Source of the DNA: Zymogenus sp964542895
GTDB lineage: Bacteria; Desulfobacterota; Zymogenia; Zymogenales; Zymogenaceae
Assembly: GCA_964542895.1 (NCBI GenBank)
Contig: CAZIWT010000109.1
Span: forward strand, 1 to 13,019
Reading direction: 5' to 3'
DNA: 13,019 nucleotides
The notes under the pieces are model-generated. The model was not told the DNA's origin. It made no database searches and was given only the letters and a program-made list of their open reading frames with translations. The translations under genes and the position numbers were made by a program. Of the stretch, positions 1 through 6,354 are shown piece by piece. How positions within the stretch are numbered: the stretch's first letter is position 1; each line of letters opens with the position of its first letter.

Positions 1-179
1 GGTGGACTTAAAACCACAACGACATGTGTTTTTTAAATAAAATCTCTATCCGGTAAGTCAAGAACGGTTTAAGACAACAGACCCACAACCCCCAAACCAT
101 CCGGTGGAAGTCGAAAAACCGCTCCCCTCATCGAGAGACGAGATTTGTCCGGAGACCGGAATCTTACAGGGGCCGGATC
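1..179. other. Left edge, no gene recognised
   Basis: This stretch lies downstream of the minus-strand lipoprotein gene. The reading frames that cross it have no ribosome binding site and no recognisable protein features. A short CACA/TGTG pairing at 15-28 followed by six T at 29-34 could be the end of a plus-strand gene outside the window, but the stem is too weak to call a terminator. Nothing else is supported here. Confidence 0.4.
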
Positions 180-626
180 TTAAAAGAGTCCCTTGAACAT
201 GTTGTCGAGATCGTTCATTCGCTCGGTGTACTTCAGGTCGAGCTTCCACCCGTCCTTATCTTCAAAGACCAAGAGGAGGGGGCTGGCGGCCTCCGTTCCG
301 TGCTCATCCTCATAATCGGATGAGTAAGAGACGCTCAAGATAACTTTCCCCTCCACATCGTCTTCTCCTACTACCTCCCCACCGATATACGGCTCGAAAC
401 GGCTTTTGTTCCACTCGAAGATGAGATCCCGGTCCTCCTGACTCTCGGGGGGATCGAGGACGTACTCGAAGAATTTATCCTTATCGCCCTCGGAGAGGGC
501 GTTAAAGACGGTCTCTTGACAATCTCTGGGATTTCTGCATCCACCGGAGCATCCGAATTGAAGTCCGAGGGAGAACAGAAATAAAAGGGCCATAATAAAA
601 AACGATCTTTTGGAGGGTCTCTTCAT
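180..626 (-). CDS. Putative lipoprotein of unknown function
   Basis: A 148-residue protein. The start is chosen from a good ribosome binding site (GAGGAG six bases before the ATG, read on the minus strand). Residues 1-7 are basic, 9-22 are a hydrophobic core, and Cys26 follows Gly25, which looks like a signal peptidase II site, although Gln-Phe at -3 and -2 are not ideal lipobox residues. The mature part is acidic and rich in aromatic residues, with a short run predicted to be helical (NALSEGDKDKFFEYV) and then likely beta strands. This layout resembles small periplasmic DUF4878/NTF2-like lipoproteins, but I do not recognise a defined family. It is transcribed away from hsp20, with its own promoter in the shared upstream region. 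The role is unknown; membrane anchoring is the only functional inference. Confidence 0.75.
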   Translation of the reverse strand: MKRPSKRSFFIMALLFLFSLGLQFGCSGGCRNPRDCQETVFNALSEGDKDKFFEYVLDPPESQEDRDLIFEWNKSRFEPYIGGEVVGEDDVEGKVILSVSYSSDYEDEHGTEAASPLLLVFEDKDGWKLDLKYTERMNDLDNMFKGLF

Positions 627-667
627 TTTTGCTCCTCAAATCTGTTTGATAATCTCTGTTGTTACAT

Positions 668-695
668 ATTAAAACGTGTCCTCGTTTAATGTCAA
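668..695 (-). promoter_or_regulatory. Sigma-70 promoter for the lipoprotein gene
   Basis: Read on the minus strand, TTGACA at 695-690 is followed after 16 bases by TTTAAT at 673-668, which is 6/6 and 5/6 matches to the sigma-70 consensus. Transcription would start near 661, leaving a leader of about 35 bases that contains the GAGGAG ribosome binding site. Confidence 0.6.
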
Positions 696-777
696 GGGAA
701 TTCGATTTTTAAAATATTTCTGTAGAGAATTAATACCTTACAACAATCAACAAACCCTTGACTTTACTATTAAAATG

Positions 778-807
778 TTTACTTTAATATTATAAAAGTG
801 ATATAAT
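778..807 (+). promoter_or_regulatory. Promoter of hsp20 in an AT-rich repeat block
   Basis: A perfect TATAAT at 802-807 is preceded, with 18 bases between, by TTTACT at 778-783. A second -35-like TTGACT lies at 758-763 without a well-placed -10. The block repeats a TTTACT element at 765 and 778, and ACTATTA (766-772) is mirrored by TAATAGT (804-810), so a repressor site overlapping the -10 is possible. No CIRCE element and no clear sigma-32 site were seen. Confidence 0.6.
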
Positions 808-847
808 AGTTCAAAAATATCTGACTTTAAAAGAGGAGGTGTAATCT

Positions 848-1297
848 ATGGCTCTGATCAGGTGGGATCCTTTTAGAGACCTGCTCTCTCTCCAGGATAG
901 GATGAACCGTCTCTTCGAGGAGAGTATGACGAGGAACAAGGTCTTCGAAGAGGCCTTGACTACTGGGATATGGTCGCCCGTCGTAGATATCTACGAGACC
1001 GACACAAGCGTAATACTGAAAGCCGAGCTTCCGGGAATGACGAAGGAAGACATCGTAATCGAGATCAACGAGAACAATCTTATTTTAAAGGGCGAGCGGA
1101 AGTTCCAGAAAGATATTAGGGAGGAGAACTATCATCGGATCGAGCGCTCCTACGGCTCATTTTCCCGCTCCTTCACCCTTCCCGACACGGTCGACAGAAA
1201 CAAGGTCAGCGCAAGCTTCAAAGACGGTATCTTGGAGATCACCATTCCCAAGATAGAGGGAGCAAGGCCAAAGCAGATTGAAATAGAAGGGGAATAG
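848..1297 (+). CDS. hsp20: Small heat shock protein, Hsp20/alpha-crystallin family
   Basis: A 149-residue ATP-independent holdase that binds unfolding proteins in the cytoplasm and forms oligomers. The N-terminal arm begins with the typical MALIRWDPFRDL and a helix around residues 12-28. The alpha-crystallin domain spans about 42-134, starting at WSPVVDIYE and ending in the conserved FKDGILEITIPK strand region. The C-terminal tail holds the I-x-I motif (IEI, 144-146) that docks on a neighbouring subunit. Length is normal for bacterial class A members. The start is fixed by GAGGAGGT at 833-840, seven bases before the ATG. It is followed after 53 bases by a DnaJ gene, so holdase and Hsp70 co-chaperone are probably co-expressed. 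The family assignment is certain; the regulator is not visible. Confidence 0.97.
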   Translation: MALIRWDPFRDLLSLQDRMNRLFEESMTRNKVFEEALTTGIWSPVVDIYETDTSVILKAELPGMTKEDIVIEINENNLILKGERKFQKDIREENYHRIERSYGSFSRSFTLPDTVDRNKVSASFKDGILEITIPKIEGARPKQIEIEGE

Positions 1298-1350
1298 TTT
1301 TAAGAAAAAAAGTTGATACAATCTCGTAAGGGGGTAGACTAAGAAAAGCG

Positions 1351-2319
1351 ATGTCCAAGAGGGATTATTATGAGGTGTTGGGACTCAACCGCGGCGCCTC
1401 AACCGATGAGATTAAAAAGGCCTACAGAAAGCTTGCCAGGAAGTATCACCCGGACCTGAATCCGGGAGATTCCAACGCCGAGGAAAAGTTCAAGGAGGTA
1501 AGCGAGGCCCACGAGATACTAACGGACGCGGAAAAGAGGAAGATATACGATCAGTTCGGCCACGCCGGAATCAACGGCGGAATGGGCGGCGGCCCGGGGG
1601 CCGGTCAGGGCGGATTCGGCAAATGGACCAGATACGGCGGGACGGGCGATGATTTCAGGGGATTTGACTTCAACACCTTCACGGATGGAAGCGGGTTCGG
1701 TTCCTTCTCCGACATCTTTTCGGAGCTGTTCGGCGGCGGCGAAAGACGGCGCACATACACAAGAAGGCCCCGAAAAGGGGAAGACATTCACTACACCATG
1801 AACATAGATTTCATCCATTCCGTAAAGGGAACGACCGCGGCGATCTCGATAAATACGGGAAAGGGAAATGAGCACCTCAACGTTACAATCCCCCCCGGGG
1901 TAAACAGCGGCTCAAAGGTAAGGCTTAAAGGGAAAGGCCATCCCGGGGTAAACGAAGGCCCCCCCGGCGACCTGTTCATCATAACCAAGATTAATCCCCA
2001 CCCATACTTCGGGAGGGAGGGGGACGATATCTACGTGGACGTCCCGGTGACCATAACGGAGGCGGCCCTGGGAGCCCAGGTCACGATCCCCACCGTGGAC
2101 GGCCCTACGAGGCTCACCATACCCCAGGGCACGCAGGGGGGCCAGAAGCTGAGGCTGAAGGGGAAGGGGGCGCCCCACCTCAAGGGCTCCGGCAGGGGAG
2201 ATATGTACGCCGTAATCAAGATCGTCATACCGAAGGCGATGTCGGACGGCGGCAAGCGCCTCCTCAAGGACTTCGCGGGCGAAAACCCTTACGACCCAAG
2301 GGCCGGGCTCGGCTGGTAG
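1351..2319 (+). CDS. cbpA: DnaJ-family co-chaperone without zinc finger (CbpA type)
   Basis: A 322-residue class B Hsp40. The J domain covers residues 4-70 with the HPD motif at 33-35 that stimulates DnaK ATP hydrolysis. A Gly/Phe-rich linker runs from about 73 to 135. The two C-terminal substrate-binding beta domains follow (about 143-218 and 219-305), with the PPGVNSGSKVRLKGKG and PQGTQGGQKLRLKGKG repeats characteristic of the family. The CxxCxGxG zinc repeats of class A DnaJ are absent, so this is a CbpA-like protein and probably not the main DnaJ of the cell. The ATG has only a distant AAGGGGG (1328-1334) and an A/G-rich run just upstream. The overlapping reading frames on the opposite strand are shadows. 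Placement directly after hsp20 supports a small chaperone operon. Confidence 0.95.
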   Translation: MSKRDYYEVLGLNRGASTDEIKKAYRKLARKYHPDLNPGDSNAEEKFKEVSEAHEILTDAEKRKIYDQFGHAGINGGMGGGPGAGQGGFGKWTRYGGTGDDFRGFDFNTFTDGSGFGSFSDIFSELFGGGERRRTYTRRPRKGEDIHYTMNIDFIHSVKGTTAAISINTGKGNEHLNVTIPPGVNSGSKVRLKGKGHPGVNEGPPGDLFIITKINPHPYFGREGDDIYVDVPVTITEAALGAQVTIPTVDGPTRLTIPQGTQGGQKLRLKGKGAPHLKGSGRGDMYAVIKIVIPKAMSDGGKRLLKDFAGENPYDPRAGLGW

Positions 2320-2320
2320 G

Positions 2321-2339
2321 AGATAAAGGCCTTTTATCT
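2321..2339 (+). repeat. Small inverted repeat between dnaJ and the DUF1844 gene
   Basis: AGATAAA (2321-2327) and TTTATCT (2333-2339) can form a 7-bp stem with a GGCCT loop. There is no U-run after it, so it is more likely an mRNA-stabilising or processing hairpin than a terminator. Confidence 0.3.
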
Positions 2340-2382
2340 AATTAAGTATTTATATTATTAAATCCAAGGAAATAAGGCAATC

Positions 2383-2874
2383 ATGGCAGGTAATAAAGAC
2401 GACAAGAAAAAAGGAAAGGGAAACGGCGAAGAACAGGAAGCCAGTTTTACCGTAAAGGACAAAAGAAAGATCGGAAAGGAAGAGGAACCGGAGGCCTCCT
2501 CACCTGACGCCAAGGACACGACAAAGCCGGAGGATACGGATAAACCTGAAGAGCCGGAGGGGAAACCGGAAGAAAAAGAGGGCGGGTCCCCTCTCGATGA
2601 GAAGGCGACAGGGGGAGACGAGGAGATTCCTCCCATAGATTTCATGTCATTTATCATGTCTCTGTCCACATCCGCCCTCATATACCTCGGGGAGATCCCG
2701 GATCCGGTCGACAACGAGACGAAGAAGATCATTCCGCTGGCAAAGCAGATGATAGACCTTATTTCCCTCCTGAAGGAAAAGACGAAGGGGAATCTCACCG
2801 CCGAGGAAGAAAAATATATGGAAAATATCCTCTTCGAGCTGAGGATGCTGTTCGTAAAGGCAACCCCAAAATAG
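2383..2874 (+). CDS. DUF1844 domain protein
   Basis: A 163-residue cytoplasmic protein. Residues 1-80 are a highly charged, low-complexity tail rich in Lys, Glu, Asp and Pro, probably disordered. Residues 83-160 match the DUF1844 pattern I know: IDFMSFIMSLSTSALIYLGE, then a P-D-P turn, then KQMIDLISLLKEKTKGNL, T-x-E-E-E and a final helix FELRMLFVK. The family is small, helical and of unknown function, common in Deltaproteobacteria and Acidobacteria. The start is supported by AAGG at 2374-2377, five bases from the ATG. It lies 63 bases behind dnaJ on the same strand with no terminator between, so it is probably transcribed with the chaperones. The functional link to protein folding is only contextual. 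Confidence 0.88.
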   Translation: MAGNKDDKKKGKGNGEEQEASFTVKDKRKIGKEEEPEASSPDAKDTTKPEDTDKPEEPEGKPEEKEGGSPLDEKATGGDEEIPPIDFMSFIMSLSTSALIYLGEIPDPVDNETKKIIPLAKQMIDLISLLKEKTKGNLTAEEEKYMENILFELRMLFVKATPK

Positions 2875-2890
2875 GAGTCGTGCCGATTTG

Positions 2891-2951
2891 CAAGGGGGCC
2901 GGGCTATTTTCAAGAAGGGCTGGTCGATTATCAAGGGGGTCGGGGGCTTCC
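2891..2951 (+). repeat. Three degenerate 20-21 bp tandem units
   Basis: CAAGGGGGCCGGG, CAAGAAGGGCTGG and CAAGGGGGTCGGG begin successive units at 2891, 2911 and 2932. The units share the CAAGrrGGnYGG core and differ towards their ends. They lie just after the DUF1844 stop codon in the probable 3' untranslated region. Confidence 0.45.
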
Positions 2952-3100
2952 GACGGGCCGATTAGGACCTAACCCTACAGGCGGATGATTTTCATCCAAT
3001 CAGAATGAGCAGAAAAACTCAACAGATCGGGGACGGCGGTCAGCCCTTTGAATTTGGCCGAAAGGCGCTCAAGGCTCCTTAAATAAACGAAATCAATACC

Positions 3101-3122
3101 CCCGCGGACAGCGGGTTTTTTT
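3101..3122 (+). terminator. Intrinsic terminator of the chaperone operon
   Basis: CCCGC (3101-3105) pairs with GCGGG (3111-3115) across a GGACA loop and is followed by seven T (3116-3122). It lies about 230 bases after the DUF1844 stop codon, so the operon would have a long 3' tail, or a separate small RNA ends here. Confidence 0.7.
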
Positions 3123-3346
3123 ATAAGAAAATGTTGAATTGAGATTAATTTTGTCATTACGATGATTTCGTACTTGAGTTAAAATACCATTTTCCCCCGC
3201 TAAAAAATATTTTTTGCAAATTCAAAACCCTGAAGTATTGGAGACTGGAGAAAAATCAAAAAAATCCCTTTTCTATATCAGCTCTTCGGGAAATGGAACA
3301 ACCCCACCCCCATCGTTGTCATAAAGAAAAAAACGGGAGGACTGCA

Positions 3347-4621
3347 ATGAAAAGAAATAAGGTGTTATTTTTACTCTTTCCCATCTTCTTGATCCTTATC
3401 GCCCTGACGCCCGGTGCCCGGGCGGAGAAGGCGCCCAGAATGGACGTAGTGTTTCTCATCGACACGACAGGCTCCATGGGCGACGAGATAGCGGTGGTGA
3501 AAAAGAGCCTTGTCGATATGATCTCCGAGATCGAGAGCGGAAAACCAAAGCCGGACGTCAGGTTCGGGCTCGTCCTTTACAGAGACAGGACCGACGAATA
3601 TGTCACAAAGATCTTCAAGCTCACCGACGACACCGACGCCATAATAAAGGAGGTCAAAAACATAAGGGCGGCCGGCGGCGGTGACAAGCCGGAAAGCGTC
3701 AACGAGGCGCTGCACGTTGCAATCCACGAGATCAACTGGGACAGGAGCGTAGACACGGAAAAGACGATCTATCTTATCGGCGACGCAAAGCCCCACTTCT
3801 ACGAGCAGGACTACCGCTGGGAGGACGAGATCAAGGCGGCCCTCGACAGATATATCGTCATAAACAGCATCGGCTGCAGCGGCCTGTCATCGGAGGGCGT
3901 CGACATCTTCACCAACATATCCAAGGGATCGGAGGGGACGTTCCGCTACCTCACATACCGGCAGGAATATCTAAAGGCGGACGGAACCAGAGATAAGGTC
4001 ATGGTGGCGGGCGGGAGCTACTACGAGATGGACGATGAGGCTGAGGAGAGCCACTGGAAGCTCGGGGCGGACAGGGCAAAGAGAAAGGGGATTGCCAGGA
4101 AGATGGAGGCGCCCACGGCGGGTTCCGCCTTAACGGGCAGGGGAGGCCCGGAGGGAGCCGTCGTAGGGCCGACAGAAAACAACCTCGATTCCATCCTGAC
4201 GTCAGACATCAAAAAGCGGATGATCGAAAAGGGCGTGAAGTACGGCGACGCCGTTGAATTCGACCTTATCTATTCGGGATCCGCCACCCCCGTAAAGAAG
4301 GAGAAGGAGATCAGCGCTAAAAACCGGGGCGAGCTGAACAAGCTCCTAAAAGATTATGGTATCAAAAAGGTAAAGGCCTCGGATCTGGACTTCAAGAAGT
4401 ACAAGGTCTTCGGATTCGTGACGAAGGCGGACGGCGGCTTTACCGATATCAAGGTGAAGGAGGTGACCATCGAAGACGGCGTGTTAAACGTGACGCTTTT
4501 GGGCATTCCAGATAAAGGGAGGAGCGCTAAGGACACGTCCAAGGCGATCCTCATAGCCGTACCGGTAACGGAAAAAGCGGTGGCAAACTACTACTTCATC
4601 AAACAAAAAATATTCCCTTAA
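3347..4621 (+). CDS. Exported von Willebrand factor A domain protein
   Basis: A 424-residue protein when started at 3347, where GGGAGG (3335-3340) sits six bases before ATG and the product begins with a classical signal peptide: MKRNK, a hydrophobic core at 6-22 and an A-R-A cleavage site at 24-26. The ATG at 3293 would put 18 charged residues in front and lacks a ribosome binding site. The vWA domain follows at once (about 32-215) with a metal-ion site: DTTGS at 39-43, GGGDKPES and the later GDAKPH strand. This arrangement (RFGLVLYRD, then GGGDKPESV) resembles the vWA type seen in alpha-kinase-linked vwkA proteins, but no kinase is present. The C-terminal half (about 216-424) is Lys-rich and unrecognised. 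It probably acts in the periplasm by metal-dependent binding of a partner. It is a single-gene unit with its own terminator. Confidence 0.85.
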   Translation: MKRNKVLFLLFPIFLILIALTPGARAEKAPRMDVVFLIDTTGSMGDEIAVVKKSLVDMISEIESGKPKPDVRFGLVLYRDRTDEYVTKIFKLTDDTDAIIKEVKNIRAAGGGDKPESVNEALHVAIHEINWDRSVDTEKTIYLIGDAKPHFYEQDYRWEDEIKAALDRYIVINSIGCSGLSSEGVDIFTNISKGSEGTFRYLTYRQEYLKADGTRDKVMVAGGSYYEMDDEAEESHWKLGADRAKRKGIARKMEAPTAGSALTGRGGPEGAVVGPTENNLDSILTSDIKKRMIEKGVKYGDAVEFDLIYSGSATPVKKEKEISAKNRGELNKLLKDYGIKKVKASDLDFKKYKVFGFVTKADGGFTDIKVKEVTIEDGVLNVTLLGIPDKGRSAKDTSKAILIAVPVTEKAVANYYFIKQKIFP

Positions 4622-4634
4622 AAAAACCGAAAGC

Positions 4635-4666
4635 GCGGCGGGATAATATCCCGCCGCCTTTTCTTT
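4635..4666 (+). terminator. Strong intrinsic terminator after the vWA gene
   Basis: A 10-bp stem, GCGGCGGGAT (4635-4644) with ATCCCGCCGC (4648-4657), is followed by CTTTTCTTT. It begins 13 bases after the stop codon and clearly isolates the vWA gene from the next transcription unit. Confidence 0.9.
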
Positions 4667-4783
4667 ATATACTCACCGACCCTGAAAGAGTCGAAAACCA
4701 TCGGGGATTTCAAGAGACCCCAAACCGGCAAAGCATAGACGGCACCCAATATATAAGCCTCTAACCCACAAATTTTTTTTATA
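4667..4783. other. Spacer between terminator and next promoter
   Basis: No coding or RNA feature was recognised. It ends in an A/T run (nine T-rich bases at 4772-4780) that may act as an UP element for the promoter that follows. Confidence 0.3.
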
Positions 4784-4812
4784 TTGACTTATGCCGTTGA
4801 GTTCAATATAAT
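4784..4812 (+). promoter_or_regulatory. Near-perfect sigma-70 promoter
   Basis: TTGACT (4784-4789) and TATAAT (4807-4812) are separated by exactly 17 bases, and an AT-rich stretch lies upstream. This is the best promoter in the window. Transcription would begin near 4819, about 147 bases before the next gene. Confidence 0.8.
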
Positions 4813-4818
4813 ATTATA

Positions 4819-4934
4819 TTTTAGTAGTGGAGGAACCTCCCAAGGCCCCAAGGCTTGGAGTTCGGGGCCCTTCGGCCCATAAGAAGACGATAAAACCGTT
4901 TGATCAGAAAGATTCAGATATATATCTTGTTTTT
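4819..4934 (+). ncRNA. Candidate structured leader or small RNA
   Basis: The transcript from the promoter at 4784 would begin in a GC-rich hairpin cluster inside otherwise AT-rich DNA. Possible stems are GGAGG/CCTCC (4829-4840), GGCCCC/GGGGCC (4844-4849 with 4864-4869), CCAAG/CTTGG (4840-4844 with 4854-4858) and GGGCC/GGCCC (4865-4869 with 4874-4878). Several of these exclude one another. At the end, AAGAT (4909-4913) can pair with ATCTT (4924-4928) before G-TTTTT, a weak possible terminator. I do not recognise a known riboswitch or the SRP RNA. It could be a regulatory leader of the gene at 4966, a separate small RNA, or just a folded untranslated region. Confidence 0.4.
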
Positions 4935-4960
4935 GACTTACTTTTAGATATTTCAATTAT
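4933..4960 (+). promoter_or_regulatory. Possible second promoter immediately before the start codon
   Basis: TTGACT (4933-4938) is followed after 16 bases by AATTAT (4955-4960). If used, transcription would begin almost at the ATG at 4966, giving a leaderless mRNA. The -10 match is modest. Confidence 0.35.
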
Positions 4961-4965
4961 ACAGG

Positions 4966-5565
4966 ATGAAAGGGAAAAAGGGAAAAAAGGAGATTGAGCA
5001 AGAAAAGTTACCAAAGGAAGAGGTAAAGGACGCCAGGAAAGGGGCCGCGAGGCCGGAGTTCAACATAAAAGGCCTCCTCGTCTACCCCTATTTTATCGCT
5101 GTTCTTCTCTCGTTTCTGCTGATTTATCTATGTGTCCTGAAAAACGACCCAAAGATCAAAATAGGCGTTCTTGTGGCGGTGCTGGTACCTTTTTATTACT
5201 TCTTCCTGGAGTTGATCTTCCGCAAAGTCGTCGTTTCAAAAGATTACATCCTCGTCAGGAAGTTCTTAAGGAAAAGGAAGATATCGATCGATGATATTGT
5301 ACAGGTAGGGACGGCGAGTTTTAAGAAAAAGGTGTATATCTTCTTCGAGCTCAAGAAGGGCGGCCCCGTTATCATTTCAAACTCCTACGGGCGGTTCGGC
5401 TACCTCTTGAAAGCGATATCGGCGGCGGTAGGAGAGGGGAGGCTCACGGACAACCTTAAAAAACTTCCCGAATCGAGTTATACAAGGTATTCAGATGTTC
5501 TCAGCGCGTGGTTGGCAATTTTAGTTTTTGTTTCAATAATTATTCTGCGATTATTGGAGAAGTAG
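4966..5565 (+). CDS. Membrane protein with PH-like (bPH) segment, unknown function
   Basis: A 199-residue protein. Residues 1-35 are Lys/Glu-rich and probably cytoplasmic. Transmembrane helices are likely at 37-58, 66-85 and 177-197. Between the second and third lies a soluble beta-rich part (about 86-155) with RKVVVSKDYILVRKF, then a charged turn, then VYIFFELKKGGPVIIS, the order of strands seen in bacterial PH-domain membrane proteins (YdbS/DUF304 style). I infer the fold and do not recognise a named family. The ATG has no proper Shine-Dalgarno sequence: AGG lies directly against it, while AAAGGAG lies inside the gene at 4986-4992 before an in-frame ATT. Initiation may be leaderless. The next gene, a DksA-like regulator, follows after 36 bases, so they are probably cotranscribed. 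Confidence 0.75.
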   Translation: MKGKKGKKEIEQEKLPKEEVKDARKGAARPEFNIKGLLVYPYFIAVLLSFLLIYLCVLKNDPKIKIGVLVAVLVPFYYFFLELIFRKVVVSKDYILVRKFLRKRKISIDDIVQVGTASFKKKVYIFFELKKGGPVIISNSYGRFGYLLKAISAAVGEGRLTDNLKKLPESSYTRYSDVLSAWLAILVFVSIIILRLLEK

Positions 5566-5601
5566 GGCACAATAGATTTTTAGAAGAGGTTTTAATTCGT
5601 C

Positions 5602-5964
5602 ATGGATGAAAAGACCGCTCAAGATTTCAAGATATTATTAGAGGCCAGGCTTGAGGAGCTTTTAGCCGAGGCCAACGACACCGTTTCCGAGATGACCCGC
5701 TCAAAAGAGGACTTCCCCGATCCCACAGACAGGGCCTCCCACGAATCGGACAGGAACTTCCTTTTGCGTATTCGTGACAGAGAGAGGAAGCTGATCGTGA
5801 AGATCCAAGACGCCCTCGCAAGGATTGAAGAAGGCTCCTTTGGAATCTGCGACGAGTGCGGAGAGCCGATCAGCGAGAAGAGGCTGAAGGCCAGGCCCGT
5901 AACGACTCTCTGCATTCACTGCAAGACCGAAGCGGAGTCGAAGGAGAAGCGGGGAAATTCCTAA
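5602..5964 (+). CDS. dksA: DksA/TraR-family zinc-finger regulator
   Basis: A 120-residue protein. The N-terminal coiled coil carries DPTDRA at 40-45, matching the DxxDxA motif at the coiled-coil tip that DksA pushes into the RNA polymerase secondary channel. A four-cysteine zinc finger follows (Cys83, Cys86, Cys104, Cys107) in the pattern C-x2-C-x17-C-x2-C, embedded in the family signature FGICDECGEPISEKRLKARP. It would modulate transcription initiation together with ppGpp. It is shorter than E. coli DksA (151 residues) but within the range of the family, and many genomes hold several paralogues, so being the housekeeping DksA is not shown. AGAGG (5584-5588) is 13 bases before the ATG, which is weak. 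The stop codon abuts the bactofilin start codon. Confidence 0.92.
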   Translation: MDEKTAQDFKILLEARLEELLAEANDTVSEMTRSKEDFPDPTDRASHESDRNFLLRIRDRERKLIVKIQDALARIEEGSFGICDECGEPISEKRLKARPVTTLCIHCKTEAESKEKRGNS

Positions 5965-6354
5965 ATGAGCAAAAAAAAGGACAAGTACGAGACGGAAGAA
6001 GCTGAAGAGCATGTAGAAGAGCTTATCAATTATCTCGGCCCCGGCAACCATATCGACGGGAAGATCGTCCTTCAAGGGAGGACCATCGTCCAGGGCTCTC
6101 TTATCAAGGGCAAGATCTATTCAACCGCAAAAAACTCAGAGCTGGTTGTAGGCGCCGGATCGGAGATCACCGGGGAGATAAAATCGGAATCGATCGTTCT
6201 AAACGGAACGATGGAGGGTAAGATCTCGTCTCGGAAGGTATTAATACAGGAAAATGGGGTGTTTGTAGGGGAGGTGGTGACAAACCGTGGTCTCGAGGTC
6301 GAACCGGGCGCCAAGTTATCCGCCAAGATCAGGATGAAGAAGAGAAAAAAATAA
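5965..6354 (+). CDS. Bactofilin family cytoskeletal protein
   Basis: A 129-residue protein with the bactofilin (DUF583) beta-helix at about 27-120. The repeats are recognisable as G-x-I-x-G rungs: GNHIDGKIVLQGRTIVQG, then LIKGKIY, GSEITGEIKSESIVLNG, MEGKISSRKVLI, GVFVGEVV and GAKLSAKI. Short charged tails flank the helix (acidic 1-23, basic KKRKK at the end). Bactofilins polymerise without nucleotide at the membrane and act in shape, stalk or chromosome and partner localisation. The ATG directly follows the dksA stop codon, with GGGG at 5951 as the only weak binding site, which suggests translational coupling. The upstream membrane protein and DksA-type regulator are probable operon partners. 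No peptidase M23 neighbour, common beside bactofilins, is present. Confidence 0.93.
   Translation: MSKKKDKYETEEAEEHVEELINYLGPGNHIDGKIVLQGRTIVQGSLIKGKIYSTAKNSELVVGAGSEITGEIKSESIVLNGTMEGKISSRKVLIQENGVFVGEVVTNRGLEVEPGAKLSAKIRMKKRKK

Larger units (their letters stand above)
2875..3346 (+). other. Intergenic region: short repeats, a hairpin, a terminator
   Basis: No convincing gene is present. From the left it holds three degenerate 20-21 base tandem units beginning CAAG (2891-2951), a perfect GGATGA-TTT-TCATCC hairpin (2983-2997), an intrinsic terminator (3101-3122), and then an AT-rich stretch that should carry the promoter of the von Willebrand A gene. A weak TTGAAT/TACGAT pair with 18 bases between (3134-3163) is the best promoter candidate seen. 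The 3293 ATG that would lengthen the next gene has no ribosome binding site. Confidence 0.5.

Noticed and set aside
1..34. Terminator or tRNA fragment at the left edge (CTTAAAA loop, T6 run)
   Set aside because: The apparent anticodon-like loop has no matching stem, and the CACA/TGTG hairpin before T6 has only four weak pairs.
2975..3157. Minus-strand 60-residue frame
   Set aside because: It runs through the plus-strand terminator, has no binding site and no protein features.
3293..3346. Upstream start for the vWA gene
   Set aside because: It would place 18 polar residues before a signal peptide and has no Shine-Dalgarno, while 3347 has GGGAGG at the right distance.
4819..4890. Known RNA classes: SRP RNA, 6S RNA, c-di-GMP, fluoride or guanidine riboswitch
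   Set aside because: The conserved core sequences of these classes, as I remember them, are not present; left as an unassigned structured candidate.
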